From Curtobacterium sp. UNCCL20 (GTDB taxonomy: Bacteria > Actinomycetota > Actinomycetes > Actinomycetales > Microbacteriaceae): a stretch of 64,000 nucleotides of DNA. Shown one piece after another: positions 16,594 to 25,055 of this stretch. The notes beneath the pieces are model-generated. The model was given only the letters and a program-made list of their open reading frames with translations. It was not told the origin of the DNA and did no database searches. How positions within the stretch are numbered: the first letter of the stretch is position 1; each line of letters starts with the position of its first letter. Where the stretch lies: assembly GCF_900101675.1 (NCBI RefSeq), contig NZ_FNKG01000004.1, positions 434,001 to 498,000 of the forward strand. Reading direction: 5' to 3'. Position numbers and translations under genes: made by a program.

Positions 16594-16652
16594 GCAACCG
16601 AAGTCACCTCGAACCGCGGGATCCCCCGGCTCCGGCCGACTTCGGTTGTGCG
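16594..16652. repeat. 59-bp stem element, family II copy A
   Basis: The left end GCAACCGAAGTCAC and right end GACTTCGGTTGTGCG form a long imperfect inverted repeat. A second copy of exactly the same length lies at 52373-52431 with many identical positions (CGAACCrCGGGAT in the middle). Both copies lie between convergent genes, which fits a bidirectional terminator or a REP-like element. Confidence 0.75.
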
Positions 16653-16703
16653 AAGTGGACGGTCCGCCCGAGCGCCGAGCACCCGTCCGCCCGAGCGCCG
16701 GCG

Positions 16704-19700
16704 TCAGATCAGGTCGTCGGTGAGGTGGTTCGGCGTCCCGAACCGGTGCGCCGTGATGGACACCGCCTGCTCCCGGAGGAACGGCAGCAGCTCGATCCGC
16801 CCGGCCTCGGTCACCGGCTCCCCGTACACGGCGACGTCGGGGCGCCCGCCGATCGCGGTGTACAGCGCGGAGACGTCACCGCCGATGAGCCGCACGCGGG
16901 TGGACGGACCGGCAGCGACGGCAGCAGCGAAGGCCTCGTCCGTCTGGCCCGAGGACAGCGACCGGACGTTCGGCAGCGCACGCACCGCTGACGCGACGGC
17001 GTCGGGCAGCGCGGCGGACGTCGAGACGTCGACCGTGGTGCCGGCGCGCACGGATGCAGCGAGGACGCGGACCAGATCCGCGACGCCGTCCGAAGCGGCC
17101 GAACCGGACGAACCGGACGAACCGGACGACGCACCCGAGGCGAGCCGTACCCGCACCCCCGGGTACGGCAGGTACCGCGCGATGTTCCGCTCGGCCGTCA
17201 GGGCCGACACGTCGGTGGCCGTCCCGAACAGGGAGTCCCATGCGAGCTGGTCCGAGGCGACGGCGCGGTCGAGCGACGGCGAGGTGACACCCGCGGCGCG
17301 GACGAAGGCCGCCACCGGAGCTGACGGAGCCGACCCGGCGGTGGCGTCGGACGCCGACCAGGACCCGAGCCCGACCAGGTAGTTCACGCCACCGGCCTTC
17401 GTCCCGGCGCCCACGGCCGACTTCTTCCAGCCACCGAAGGGCTGCCGGCGCACGATCGCCCCGGTGATCCCGCGGTTCACGTAGAGGTTGCCGGCCTCGA
17501 TGCGGGACAGCCACGTGCCGATCTCCGCCGGGTCGAGCGAGTGGAGTCCCGAGGTCAGGCCGTAGTCGACCTCGTTGACGATGTCGATCGCCTCGTCGAG
17601 GGAGGACGCCGTCATGATGCCGAGGATCGGCCCGAAGTACTCGGTGCGGTGGAAGGCCGAGCCACGCCGGACGCCGTCGCGGACACCGGGGCTCCAGAGC
17701 TTCCCGGAGTCGTCGCGCTTGGCGGGCTTCACGGCCCAGGTCTCCCCGACGCCGAGCTTCGTCAGCCCGTCGAGGAGCTTGCCCGCGGCGGGCTCGATGA
17801 CCGGCCCCATCTGCGTGGTGGGGTCGGTCGGGTAGCCGACGGTGAGCGAGGACACGGCGTCGATGAGCTGCGACCGGAAGCGCCGCGAGGTGGCGACGGA
17901 ACCGACGAGCACGACGAGCGACGCGGCCGAGCACTTCTGCCCGGCGTGGCCGAACGCCGACGCGACGACGTCCTTCACGGCGAGGTCGAGGTCGGCCGAC
18001 GGGGTGACGATGATCGCGTTCTTGCCAGACGTCTCGGCGAGGAGCGGCAGGTCGGGGCGGAACGAGCGGAAGAGCTCGGCGGTCTCGTACGCACCGGTGA
18101 GGATGACCCGGTCGACGAGGGGCGACGCGACGAGCTGCTGCCCGAGGTCGTCCTCGGAGACCTGCACGAAGGCGAGGACGTCGGCCGGTGCTCCCATCGC
18201 GTCGAACGCGGTGGACAAGATCGACGCGAGGACGGCACCGGAGCGCTCGGCGGGCGGTGCCGGCTTGAGGACCACGGCGGACCCGGCGGCGAGCGCGGCG
18301 AGCGTCGACCCGGCGGGGATCGCGACGGGGAAGTTCCACGGCGGCGCGACCAGGGTCAGTGCCGCGGGCGTGAAGGAGGCGCCGTCCACCTCGTCGAGCG
18401 AAGCCGCCAGGGTGCCGTAGAAGTGCGCGAAGTCGATCGCTTCGGACACCTCGGGGTCGGCCTGGTCGATGGTCTTGCCGGTCTCGGAGGCCATGACCTC
18501 GACGAGGGCGGCGCGGTTCGCCTCGAGCGCATCGCCGACGGCGTGCAGGACGGCGCCGCGAGCCGCTCCCGACCAGGCGCCCCATGCGGCGCCGGCGGCG
18601 CGGACCCGGCCGAGGACGGTGTCGAGCTGGGTGGCGGAGGTGAGTCGCGCCTCCTGGACGGCCGTGGTGCCGAGCGTCGACGACGCGACGCGCGCGGTGA
18701 TCGCCGCGCCCCACGCACGGAACTCGGCGACCGACGGGTCGGTGTCCGGCGTGTTCTCGAAGTGCCCGGGGCCGGGGCGGCCGACTGCGGCGTACCGGTC
18801 GGCGACACGGTGCGACGCCGGCGCGGCGAGCCCTTCCGGCGTGCTGAGGGGTTCGAGGGAGGCGCGGAAGCGCGCTTCCTCTCGGGCGAAGAGCGGCGGC
18901 GAGGAGACGAGGGAGAACACCGCGGACATGAAGTTCTCCTGCGATGCCCCTTCCTCGAGGCGGCGGATCAGGTACGCGATGGCGACGTCGAACTCGCCCG
19001 GGTGCACGACGGGTGTGTAGAGCAGGAGCGAGCCGACGGTGCGGCGGACGGCTTCGGCCTGGCCCTGCGCCATGCCGAGCAGCATCTCGAACTCGATGCC
19101 GTCGCGGACGCCGCGGGACCCGGCGAGGAGCCAGGCGTGCGCGACGTCGAAGAGGTTGTGGCCGGCGACGCCGATCCGCACGTTGGCCACCCGGGACGGC
19201 GTGAGCGCCCAGTCGAGCACGCGCTTGTAGTTCGTGTCGGAGTCCTGCTTGCTGTGCCAGGTGGCGAGGGGCCAGCCGTGCACGGACGCTTCGACCTGCT
19301 CCATCGGCAGGTTCGCACCCTTCACCAGGCGGACCTTGATGCCGGCGCCGCCGCGGGATCGGCGTGCGGCGGACCACTCCTGCAGCTGCTGCATCGCGGC
19401 GAGCGCGTCGGGGAGGTACGCCTGCAGGACGATGCCGGCCTCGAGGTCGAGGAACTCGGGCTCGTCGAGGAGCTGGGTGAAGACCGCGATGGTGAGGTCG
19501 AGGTCCTTGTACTCCTCCATGTCGAGGTTGATGAACTTCTTCGGCGATGCGGCGGCGGCGCGGCGGAACAGCGGGCGGAGCTTCTCGATGATGTCCTCGA
19601 CCGCGTGGTCGAAGGCCCACGGGGAGTGCGGGTGGACGGTCGAGGAGACCTTGATCGACACGTAGTCGACGTCGTCGCGGGCGAGGAGCTTGTGCGTGCC

Positions 19701-20171
19701 CTCGAGTCGGCGTGCGGCTTCGCCCTCACCGAGGACGGCCTCGCCGAGCAGGTTCACGTTGAGGCGGACGCCGTCGCGCTTGATCTTCGCGATGGCGGGG
19801 CCGAGCTTGGCGTCGGTCGCGTCGACGATGAGGTGGCCGACCATGTTCCGGAGGACCCGGCGGGCGATCGGCACGACGACGCCGGGCAGCACGGGGGCCA
19901 TGCCGCCGCCGAGCCGGACGAGGCCGCGGAGCGCTGCCGGCAGGAAGCCCGGCGCGTTCGGTGCGATGGCGCGGAGCTTCCGCGCGGCGACCCCGAGGTC
20001 TTCCGGGCGGACGACGCCGTCGACGAACCCGACCGCGAAGTCGAGGCCGGCGGGGTCGGCGAGGACGCCGGCGAGCTGCTTCGCCGAGCCGTCGACCGGG
20101 TAGGTCTCGGCCTCGGCCAGCCACTGCCGCACCAGCGCCACCGACTGGTCGGCGAGGTCACCGGGGCCCAC
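16704..20171 (-). CDS. putA: Bifunctional proline dehydrogenase / glutamate-semialdehyde dehydrogenase (PutA), start disrupted by a one-base shift
   Basis: 1155 residues in this frame. The proline dehydrogenase barrel covers about residues 30-430 (YVSIKVSS, LDMEEYKDLDLTIAVFTQLL, RLVKGANLPMEQVE). The aldehyde dehydrogenase covers about 480-985, with LAETSGKNAII and the catalytic Cys in HAGQKCSAAS near residue 744. A Ser/Gly linker (three 9-base DNA repeats near 17105) leads to a C-terminal extension of about 170 residues. It converts proline to glutamate. The reported GTG at 20171 has no good signals. An ATG at 20214, six bases after CACACT, would read MTTLHEPP and then TTDAEP into this frame if the G7 run at 20190-20196 had six bases. 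Natural frameshift or sequencing error are both possible. A LysR gene is divergent. Confidence 0.93.
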   Translation of the reverse strand: MGPGDLADQSVALVRQWLAEAETYPVDGSAKQLAGVLADPAGLDFAVGFVDGVVRPEDLGVAARKLRAIAPNAPGFLPAALRGLVRLGGGMAPVLPGVVVPIARRVLRNMVGHLIVDATDAKLGPAIAKIKRDGVRLNVNLLGEAVLGEGEAARRLEGTHKLLARDDVDYVSIKVSSTVHPHSPWAFDHAVEDIIEKLRPLFRRAAAASPKKFINLDMEEYKDLDLTIAVFTQLLDEPEFLDLEAGIVLQAYLPDALAAMQQLQEWSAARRSRGGAGIKVRLVKGANLPMEQVEASVHGWPLATWHSKQDSDTNYKRVLDWALTPSRVANVRIGVAGHNLFDVAHAWLLAGSRGVRDGIEFEMLLGMAQGQAEAVRRTVGSLLLYTPVVHPGEFDVAIAYLIRRLEEGASQENFMSAVFSLVSSPPLFAREEARFRASLEPLSTPEGLAAPASHRVADRYAAVGRPGPGHFENTPDTDPSVAEFRAWGAAITARVASSTLGTTAVQEARLTSATQLDTVLGRVRAAGAAWGAWSGAARGAVLHAVGDALEANRAALVEVMASETGKTIDQADPEVSEAIDFAHFYGTLAASLDEVDGASFTPAALTLVAPPWNFPVAIPAGSTLAALAAGSAVVLKPAPPAERSGAVLASILSTAFDAMGAPADVLAFVQVSEDDLGQQLVASPLVDRVILTGAYETAELFRSFRPDLPLLAETSGKNAIIVTPSADLDLAVKDVVASAFGHAGQKCSAASLVVLVGSVATSRRFRSQLIDAVSSLTVGYPTDPTTQMGPVIEPAAGKLLDGLTKLGVGETWAVKPAKRDDSGKLWSPGVRDGVRRGSAFHRTEYFGPILGIMTASSLDEAIDIVNEVDYGLTSGLHSLDPAEIGTWLSRIEAGNLYVNRGITGAIVRRQPFGGWKKSAVGAGTKAGGVNYLVGLGSWSASDATAGSAPSAPVAAFVRAAGVTSPSLDRAVASDQLAWDSLFGTATDVSALTAERNIARYLPYPGVRVRLASGASSGSSGSSGSAASDGVADLVRVLAASVRAGTTVDVSTSAALPDAVASAVRALPNVRSLSSGQTDEAFAAAVAAGPSTRVRLIGGDVSALYTAIGGRPDVAVYGEPVTEAGRIELLPFLREQAVSITAHRFGTPNHLTDDLI

Positions 20172-20235
20172 GGGCTCGGCGTCGGTGGTGGGGGGGCTCG
20201 TGCAGCGTCGTCATGGGATCAGTGTGGAACGCCCG

Positions 20236-20268
20236 ATGCTTCAGCGGAAGCAAGGCTTCCTGACGCAT
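20236..20268. promoter_or_regulatory. Inverted repeat in putA/LysR gap, likely proline-regulator operator
   Basis: GGAAGC-AAG-GCTTCC (20246-20260) is a perfect 6-3-6 inverted repeat, extended outward by ATGCTTCAG on the left and CTGACGCAT on the right (one mismatch, one extra base). It lies in the 81-base gap between the putA start and the LysR start, placing it over both promoters. Binding by the adjacent LysR protein is inferred. Confidence 0.65.
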
Positions 20269-20295
20269 ACCGTGCAGCGCACCTAAACTGTCGAC

Positions 20296-21198
20296 ATGCT
20301 CGACGTCCGCCGCCTGGTCCTGCTCCGAGAACTGTCGATCCGCGGCACGATCGCCGCCGTCGCCGAGGCCGTGAACTTCACCCCCTCGGCCGTCTCGCAG
20401 CAGCTCTCCGCACTCGAGCGCGAAGCGGGCGTGCCCCTCCTCCGCAAGGCCGGGCGACGCCTTCAGCTCACCCCGCAGGCCGAGGTGCTCGTGCAGGCGG
20501 CGGGGACCGTGCTCGACGTGCTCGACCAGGCGCAGGCCGCCGTCGAGTCGACGATGCCGACCGTGCAAGGACGCGTCCGGGTCGCGGTGTTCCAGTCGGC
20601 CGCGCTCGCACTCATGCCGAGCGCCCTGCACGCGATGGCGACGGCGCACCCGGACGTGCGGATCGAGATGGTGCAGCGCGAGCCGGAGACCGCACTGCAC
20701 GAGACCTGGGCCCGCGACTTCGACATGGTCATCGCCGAGCAGTACCCCGCGCACGCCGCGCCCCACCTGCCCGGGCTCGACCGCTCGGACCTCACGACCG
20801 ACGCGGTCCGGCTCGCGCTCCCCCCGGTCGACACCGCTCTGGCGCCGGTGTCCTCGATCGAGGACGCCCGGGCGCTCCCCTGGGTGATGGAGCCGCGCGG
20901 GACGGCGTCGCGGCACTTCGCCGAGCAGGTGTGCCGACGCTGGGGCTTCGAGCCCGACGTCCGCTTCGAGACCGCCGACCTGCAGACCCAGATCCGGCTC
21001 GTCGAGTCGGGCAACGCCGTCAGTCTCATGCCCGACCTGATGTGGACCGGGCGGACGACCACCTGCCGCCTGGTCGACCTGCCGGAGCAGCCGCGGCGGA
21101 CGATCTTCACGGTGGTGCGGTCCGCCGCGTCGGCCTCCCCCGCCGTGGCCGCCCTCCGTGAGGCGCTCGAACACGCCGCCGCAGCCGTCGCCGACTGA
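20296..21198 (+). CDS. LysR-family regulator, probable putA regulator
   Basis: 300 residues. The winged helix reads VRRLVLLRELSIRGTIAAVA then AVNFTPSAVSQQLSALERE, followed by a LysR effector domain from about residue 90. The divergent position next to putA and the strong inverted repeat between them suggest it activates or represses putA in response to proline. TAAACT lies six bases before the ATG, again the leaderless spacing. There is no further gene in the unit. Confidence 0.87.
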   Translation: MLDVRRLVLLRELSIRGTIAAVAEAVNFTPSAVSQQLSALEREAGVPLLRKAGRRLQLTPQAEVLVQAAGTVLDVLDQAQAAVESTMPTVQGRVRVAVFQSAALALMPSALHAMATAHPDVRIEMVQREPETALHETWARDFDMVIAEQYPAHAAPHLPGLDRSDLTTDAVRLALPPVDTALAPVSSIEDARALPWVMEPRGTASRHFAEQVCRRWGFEPDVRFETADLQTQIRLVESGNAVSLMPDLMWTGRTTTCRLVDLPEQPRRTIFTVVRSAASASPAVAALREALEHAAAAVAD

Positions 21199-21378
21199 CG
21201 AGCGTGCACGCGGGCGAACGCGCCGGCGGACTGAGGAGCCACCCGGCGGGACCGGCCCGACCGCACCGAGCACACCGTGACCGAGCCGTGACCTCCGAAC
21301 CCGTCAGGATCCGTCAATCCACGACACCTCTGAGATGAGGGCACTTCCCGGTGCCCCGCGAGCATCCAGGGGGATCCC

Positions 21379-23187
21379 ATGAAGCAGTCCTGCACCTCGA
21401 CGGTCCGGCGCGGCGCCGCGATCGGCGCGGCCGTCGCCATCGTCGCCGCCTCGTCCGCGTTCGGCATCGGTGCCACCGCGGCCGTCGCTGACACCCCGGC
21501 GGACACCAGCGTCGTCCAGCCGGGAGGCGCGACCACCGTCACCACGTCGACCAGCGCTGACGAGATGGTCACCGACGAGAGCCCCACTCCCGTCCCGACG
21601 TCGACTCCCGTCGCCGAGACGCCAGCGGCCACGCCCGCCGCGGCGACACCCACCGCAGCCGAGCCGGACGCTTCCCTCGCCTTCCCCGAGGGCACCAGCG
21701 CCGACGCACCCCTCGTCCTCACCGCGACCGCCGGTGACGCCCTCTCCCGGACGTTCACGGCGTCCGGCGGGTCGGAACCGGTGACGTACGCCCTGCGCGG
21801 CGAGCGGGGGAAGCCGATCGTCGGCGACGGCTCCTTCGACAACGACTTCCACCTCGACGGCACCACCGGCGTGCTCTTCGGGACCGCCCGGCTCGCCACG
21901 CAGTACCGCTTCCAGGTCGTCGCCACCAGCGGGGACCAGACCGCGACCGAGTACGTCGAGCTCACCGTCGCCCCCGGCAAGCCGGTCGGTGTGACCTTCT
22001 CGGCCGCCTCGTCGGACGACGTCGGCCTGTGGCAGGTCGAGACGGACGGCACCGTCTGGGAGCAGGCGGTCGGGCAGGGCAGGGTCAAGATCGTGCCGGA
22101 CATCCCCGTCCAGACCGGGACGTCCCTGACCCTCGCCGGCCTCGCGGTCGACGCGTACGGCAACCGCACCACGGGCAGCGACGCCGACGACGAGTACCCG
22201 CGGTCGACGGCGACGAGCACCGTGGCGTCGGACCGCATCGTGTGGGACGACCTGGGCAAGTCGAACACGGTGACCTTCACGACCGGCGGCACCCGCACGA
22301 TCACGGTCTCCGAGGGCGGCGTCTCGACCTCGTTCACGGCGGTGGCCACCGACGCACCGTTCGCGTTCCAGGACGGTTCCTCGACGGCGAAGCCGATCGC
22401 GATCCGACCGAGCGCCGGTGAGGAGTTCGTCCGTACGTTCCCCGTGACCGGCGCACCGGACCCCGCCGGCGTCCGCTACGAGCTGCGCGGCGCAGCGGGT
22501 GAACCGTTCGACGACACGTCCGCGCGCAACGGGCTCGACGTGACGATCGACCCCGAGACCGGCGTTCTGACCGGCACCGGCACCGCCGCGAGCTCCTTCC
22601 GGTTCCAGGTCGTCGCCACCAGCGGCGGACGGGAAGCCGTCGCCCACGTCGAGCTCACCGTCTCCCCGGCCGCCTTCGACCGGTTCGCCGTCGCCGTGCT
22701 GTCGACCGACCGTGACCCCGACGGTGAGGCGTGGGGCGTCGACAGCGACACCATCACCCACTTCAGCCCGAACGGTGACGAGGAGCGCGTCGATGCGATC
22801 CCGGCACGGCAGGGCGACCGGAAGCTCATCCTCGCCGTGCCGGTCGACCAGTACGGGAACGCCGTCGCGGACCACGACGCCCTGACCATCACGAGCGACG
22901 TCGCCAGCGACGAGATCACCGACGACCCGGACACCGCGGGCACGTGGGTGACCTTCGAGCACGCGTCCCCGCACGTGGTGACGGTCGCCTACGACGGGCA
23001 CTCCCAGGCCATCCCGTTCGAGGTCCAGGCCTCCGCCACGGCCGCGAGCGTGACGAAGCCGGCCGCCGGCTCCGGCACCCTCGCGTACACCGGGGCCGAC
23101 GAGTCCGGACCGCTCGCCTGGGCGCTCGGGCTGCTCGCCGCCGGAGGCGGTCTGCTGCTCCACCGCCTGCGCCGCCGTCGCGCCTGA
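21379..23187 (+). CDS. Cell-surface protein with putative Ig-like repeats and LAYTG sorting signal, paralog 1
   Basis: 602 residues. Signal peptide of about 35 residues, a Thr/Ala/Pro-rich stretch to about residue 95, then two copies of a module of about 230 residues. Each module pairs a He_PIG-like Ig repeat (TATAGDALSRTF, TTGVLFGT, YRFQVVATSG) with a second part marked by a VDxYGN motif, VASDxI and VTF. The C-terminus is LAYTG, a hydrophobic helix and RRRR, the LAxTG pattern recognised by class E sortases, so it is probably linked to the cell wall. GGGGGA precedes the ATG. It is first of three tandem paralogs; a transcription terminator separates it from the next. Function unknown; adhesion is only a guess. 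Confidence 0.82.
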   Translation: MKQSCTSTVRRGAAIGAAVAIVAASSAFGIGATAAVADTPADTSVVQPGGATTVTTSTSADEMVTDESPTPVPTSTPVAETPAATPAAATPTAAEPDASLAFPEGTSADAPLVLTATAGDALSRTFTASGGSEPVTYALRGERGKPIVGDGSFDNDFHLDGTTGVLFGTARLATQYRFQVVATSGDQTATEYVELTVAPGKPVGVTFSAASSDDVGLWQVETDGTVWEQAVGQGRVKIVPDIPVQTGTSLTLAGLAVDAYGNRTTGSDADDEYPRSTATSTVASDRIVWDDLGKSNTVTFTTGGTRTITVSEGGVSTSFTAVATDAPFAFQDGSSTAKPIAIRPSAGEEFVRTFPVTGAPDPAGVRYELRGAAGEPFDDTSARNGLDVTIDPETGVLTGTGTAASSFRFQVVATSGGREAVAHVELTVSPAAFDRFAVAVLSTDRDPDGEAWGVDSDTITHFSPNGDEERVDAIPARQGDRKLILAVPVDQYGNAVADHDALTITSDVASDEITDDPDTAGTWVTFEHASPHVVTVAYDGHSQAIPFEVQASATAASVTKPAAGSGTLAYTGADESGPLAWALGLLAAGGGLLLHRLRRRRA

Positions 23188-23203
23188 GACGCGACCGTCG
23201 ACG

Positions 23204-23243
23204 GACGGGAGACGCGGGACCGACCGGTGCCGCGCCTCCCGTC
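23204..23243 (+). terminator. Terminator hairpin after LAYTG paralog 1
   Basis: GACGGGAG-a-CGCGG pairs with CCGCG-c-CTCCCGTC around a 12-base loop. The stem core ACGGGAG recurs in the hairpins after paralogs 2 and 3. Confidence 0.7.
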
Positions 23244-23288
23244 GGTTCGTTCCTCGTTTCTGTGGAAAAACCCAGGTGAGAGCCGGTG

Positions 23289-23303
23289 GTTCCGTGATGG
23301 AAC
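23289..23303. promoter_or_regulatory. Inverted repeat upstream of LAYTG paralog 2
   Basis: GTTCC-GTGAT-GGAAC is a perfect 5-5-5 inverted repeat about 100 bases before the start. It is nested inside a wider pair, CCAGGTG at 23272 and CACCTGG at 23318. It is a possible operator; no regulator gene is adjacent. Confidence 0.35.
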
Positions 23304-23404
23304 TGCAATCTGCCGGCCACCTGGAGGACGCCCTGCGAGGTCTACCGTCAGCACTGCGAGCACGCGCATCCGCGGCTCGCCATCTCGACTCCCTGGGGGA
23401 ATCC

Positions 23405-24805
23405 ATGCACCAGTCCAGCAAGCCGCCCGTCCGACGAGCAGCCACGATCGCGGTCTCGATCGCGGCGACCGCAGCCGCCTCCGTGCTCGGCATCGGGACG
23501 GCGGCGACGGCGGCTCCGTCGGTCGCCGTCACGGCACCGGCGACGGCGAGCCCGACGCCCGCGGCGCCCAACACCGCGGCGCCGAGCCCGACGCCGGCCG
23601 CGACACCGAAGCCCGCCACGTCGGCGACGTCGACCACCTCGTCGAAGGCCGCCGCAGCAGCGACGCCCGCAGCCACGACGCCCGCAGCGGCAGCCCCGGC
23701 TGCGACCCCGAGCGACGGCAGCGACCTCGCCTTCACCGAACCGGGCACCCAGGCGGCCCCGCTCGCCCTCACCGCGACCGTCGGCACGCCCTTCAGCCAC
23801 ACGTTCCACACCACGGGCGGCGACGGCACCGTGGCCTACGCCATCCAGGACGCCCCGTCGCAGGAGTACACCGTCAACGTCGAGACCGGCGTCCTGAGCG
23901 GCACCCCGACCGCCGCCGGCACGTTCGACTTCGAGGTCGTCGCCCTCAGCGGCTCCACCCAGGTCACCGAGTACGTCCGCCTGACGGTCGCGCCGTCACC
24001 GGTCGTGTTCACCGAGCCCTCCACGAAGAGCAGGCCACTCGCACTCACCGCGACGGCGGGGACGACCTTCACCCACACCTTCCGGACCACCGGCGGCTCG
24101 GGCTCGCTGGCGTACGCGATCCAGGACGCCACGTCGAAGGACCTCAGCGTGAACGTGGAGACCGGCGTCCTGACGAGCACCGTGACGACCGCCGGCACCT
24201 ACGACTTCGAGGTCGTCGCCCTGCGCGGCACGGCGACCGCGACCGAGTACGTGCGCCTCACGGTGCGGCCCGCCGCAGCGGTCGGGGTCCTGGCGATCGT
24301 CGGCAGCGCCGCCCCGGGCTCGACGGTGTACTCCGTCGCCCCGGGCGGCGTGATCTCGGCGTTCGACGGCGGCGGCCACCCTCTCGGGAAGGTGTCCACG
24401 GTCCCCGTCAAGCAGAACGGCACGCTCCTGGTGCAGGGGCTCGCCGTCGACCGTTTCGGCAACGCGACCGCTCTCGGCACCGACGGCACGGTCGCCCGCT
24501 CCACCGTGACGAGCTCGATCGCGTCCGACCGGATCGCGCAGGTCCCCTCCGAGGCCACGTCGCGCGTGACGTTCCCGCACGCGTCCGACCACCGGCTGAC
24601 GGTCTCGCAGGGCGGCGTCTCGACGTCGTTCGTGGTCGCCGTCCAGCCGGTCGCCACCGCTGCGGTCGCGACGACGACGGGCACCACGGGACGCACCCTG
24701 GCGTACACCGGCGCCGACGAGACCGGCCCGCTCGGCTGGGCGGCGGGGCTGCTCGCAGGCGGCGTCGCGCTGCTGGTCCACCAGCTGCGTCGCCGTCGCG
24801 CCTGA
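23405..24805 (+). CDS. Cell-surface protein with putative Ig-like repeats and LAYTG sorting signal, paralog 2
   Basis: 466 residues. Signal peptide, a long Ala/Pro/Thr linker to about residue 105, two He_PIG-like Ig repeats of about 90 residues (TVGTPFSHTFHTTGGDGTVA, then ETGVLSGTPTAAGTFDFEVV), and one copy of the VDRFGN / SSIASDRI / VTFPHAS module shared with the other paralogs. The end is LAYTG, a hydrophobic helix and RRRRA, a class E sortase-type signal. The ATG follows GGGGGA. Its own promoter region of about 200 bases and terminator make it a separate transcript. The very low sequence complexity of the linker is typical of wall-spanning stalks. Confidence 0.82.
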   Translation: MHQSSKPPVRRAATIAVSIAATAAASVLGIGTAATAAPSVAVTAPATASPTPAAPNTAAPSPTPAATPKPATSATSTTSSKAAAAATPAATTPAAAAPAATPSDGSDLAFTEPGTQAAPLALTATVGTPFSHTFHTTGGDGTVAYAIQDAPSQEYTVNVETGVLSGTPTAAGTFDFEVVALSGSTQVTEYVRLTVAPSPVVFTEPSTKSRPLALTATAGTTFTHTFRTTGGSGSLAYAIQDATSKDLSVNVETGVLTSTVTTAGTYDFEVVALRGTATATEYVRLTVRPAAAVGVLAIVGSAAPGSTVYSVAPGGVISAFDGGGHPLGKVSTVPVKQNGTLLVQGLAVDRFGNATALGTDGTVARSTVTSSIASDRIAQVPSEATSRVTFPHASDHRLTVSQGGVSTSFVVAVQPVATAAVATTTGTTGRTLAYTGADETGPLGWAAGLLAGGVALLVHQLRRRRA

Positions 24806-24821
24806 CCGGCGTCACCACCGG

Positions 24822-24865
24822 CGGACGGGAGGCACGGTGCGGGCTCGCACCGTGCCTCCCGTCCG
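24822..24865 (+). terminator. Terminator hairpin after LAYTG paralog 2
   Basis: A perfect 20-base stem (arm CGGACGGGAGGCACGGTGCG) with a four-base loop begins 17 bases after the stop codon. It is one of the strongest hairpins in the window. Confidence 0.85.
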
Positions 24866-24974
24866 TGTCGTGTCACGGTCGACCACCGACCGCTCGCGCG
24901 GGCGGACCGGGACCCCCCCCCCCAACCCCCGTCACATTTCGCCTGCGGTTCACGTGCTCGTGCGCGTGTACCCG

Positions 24975-25021
24975 TACGATCCGATCACGGCCGAGAACTC
25001 TCGGCGGATTCTTACGATCCG
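24975..25021. promoter_or_regulatory. Candidate control region of LAYTG paralog 3
   Basis: TACGATCCG occurs twice as a direct repeat, at 24975-24983 and 25013-25021, and a perfect inverted repeat CCGAGA-AC-TCTCGG (24991-25004) lies between them. The block is 35-80 bases before the GTG start. A run of eleven C at 24913-24923 lies just upstream. No regulator is adjacent, so the binding protein is unknown. Confidence 0.45.
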
Positions 25022-25055
25022 GCACCCGACCGGACCTGAACACCTGGGGGAACAC

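Noticed and set aside
17541..21161. A 1206-residue plus-strand open frame across putA
   Set aside because: It lies opposite the clearly real putA gene and LysR gene, has Arg/Gly/Asp-biased composition typical of high-GC shadow frames, and matches no family.
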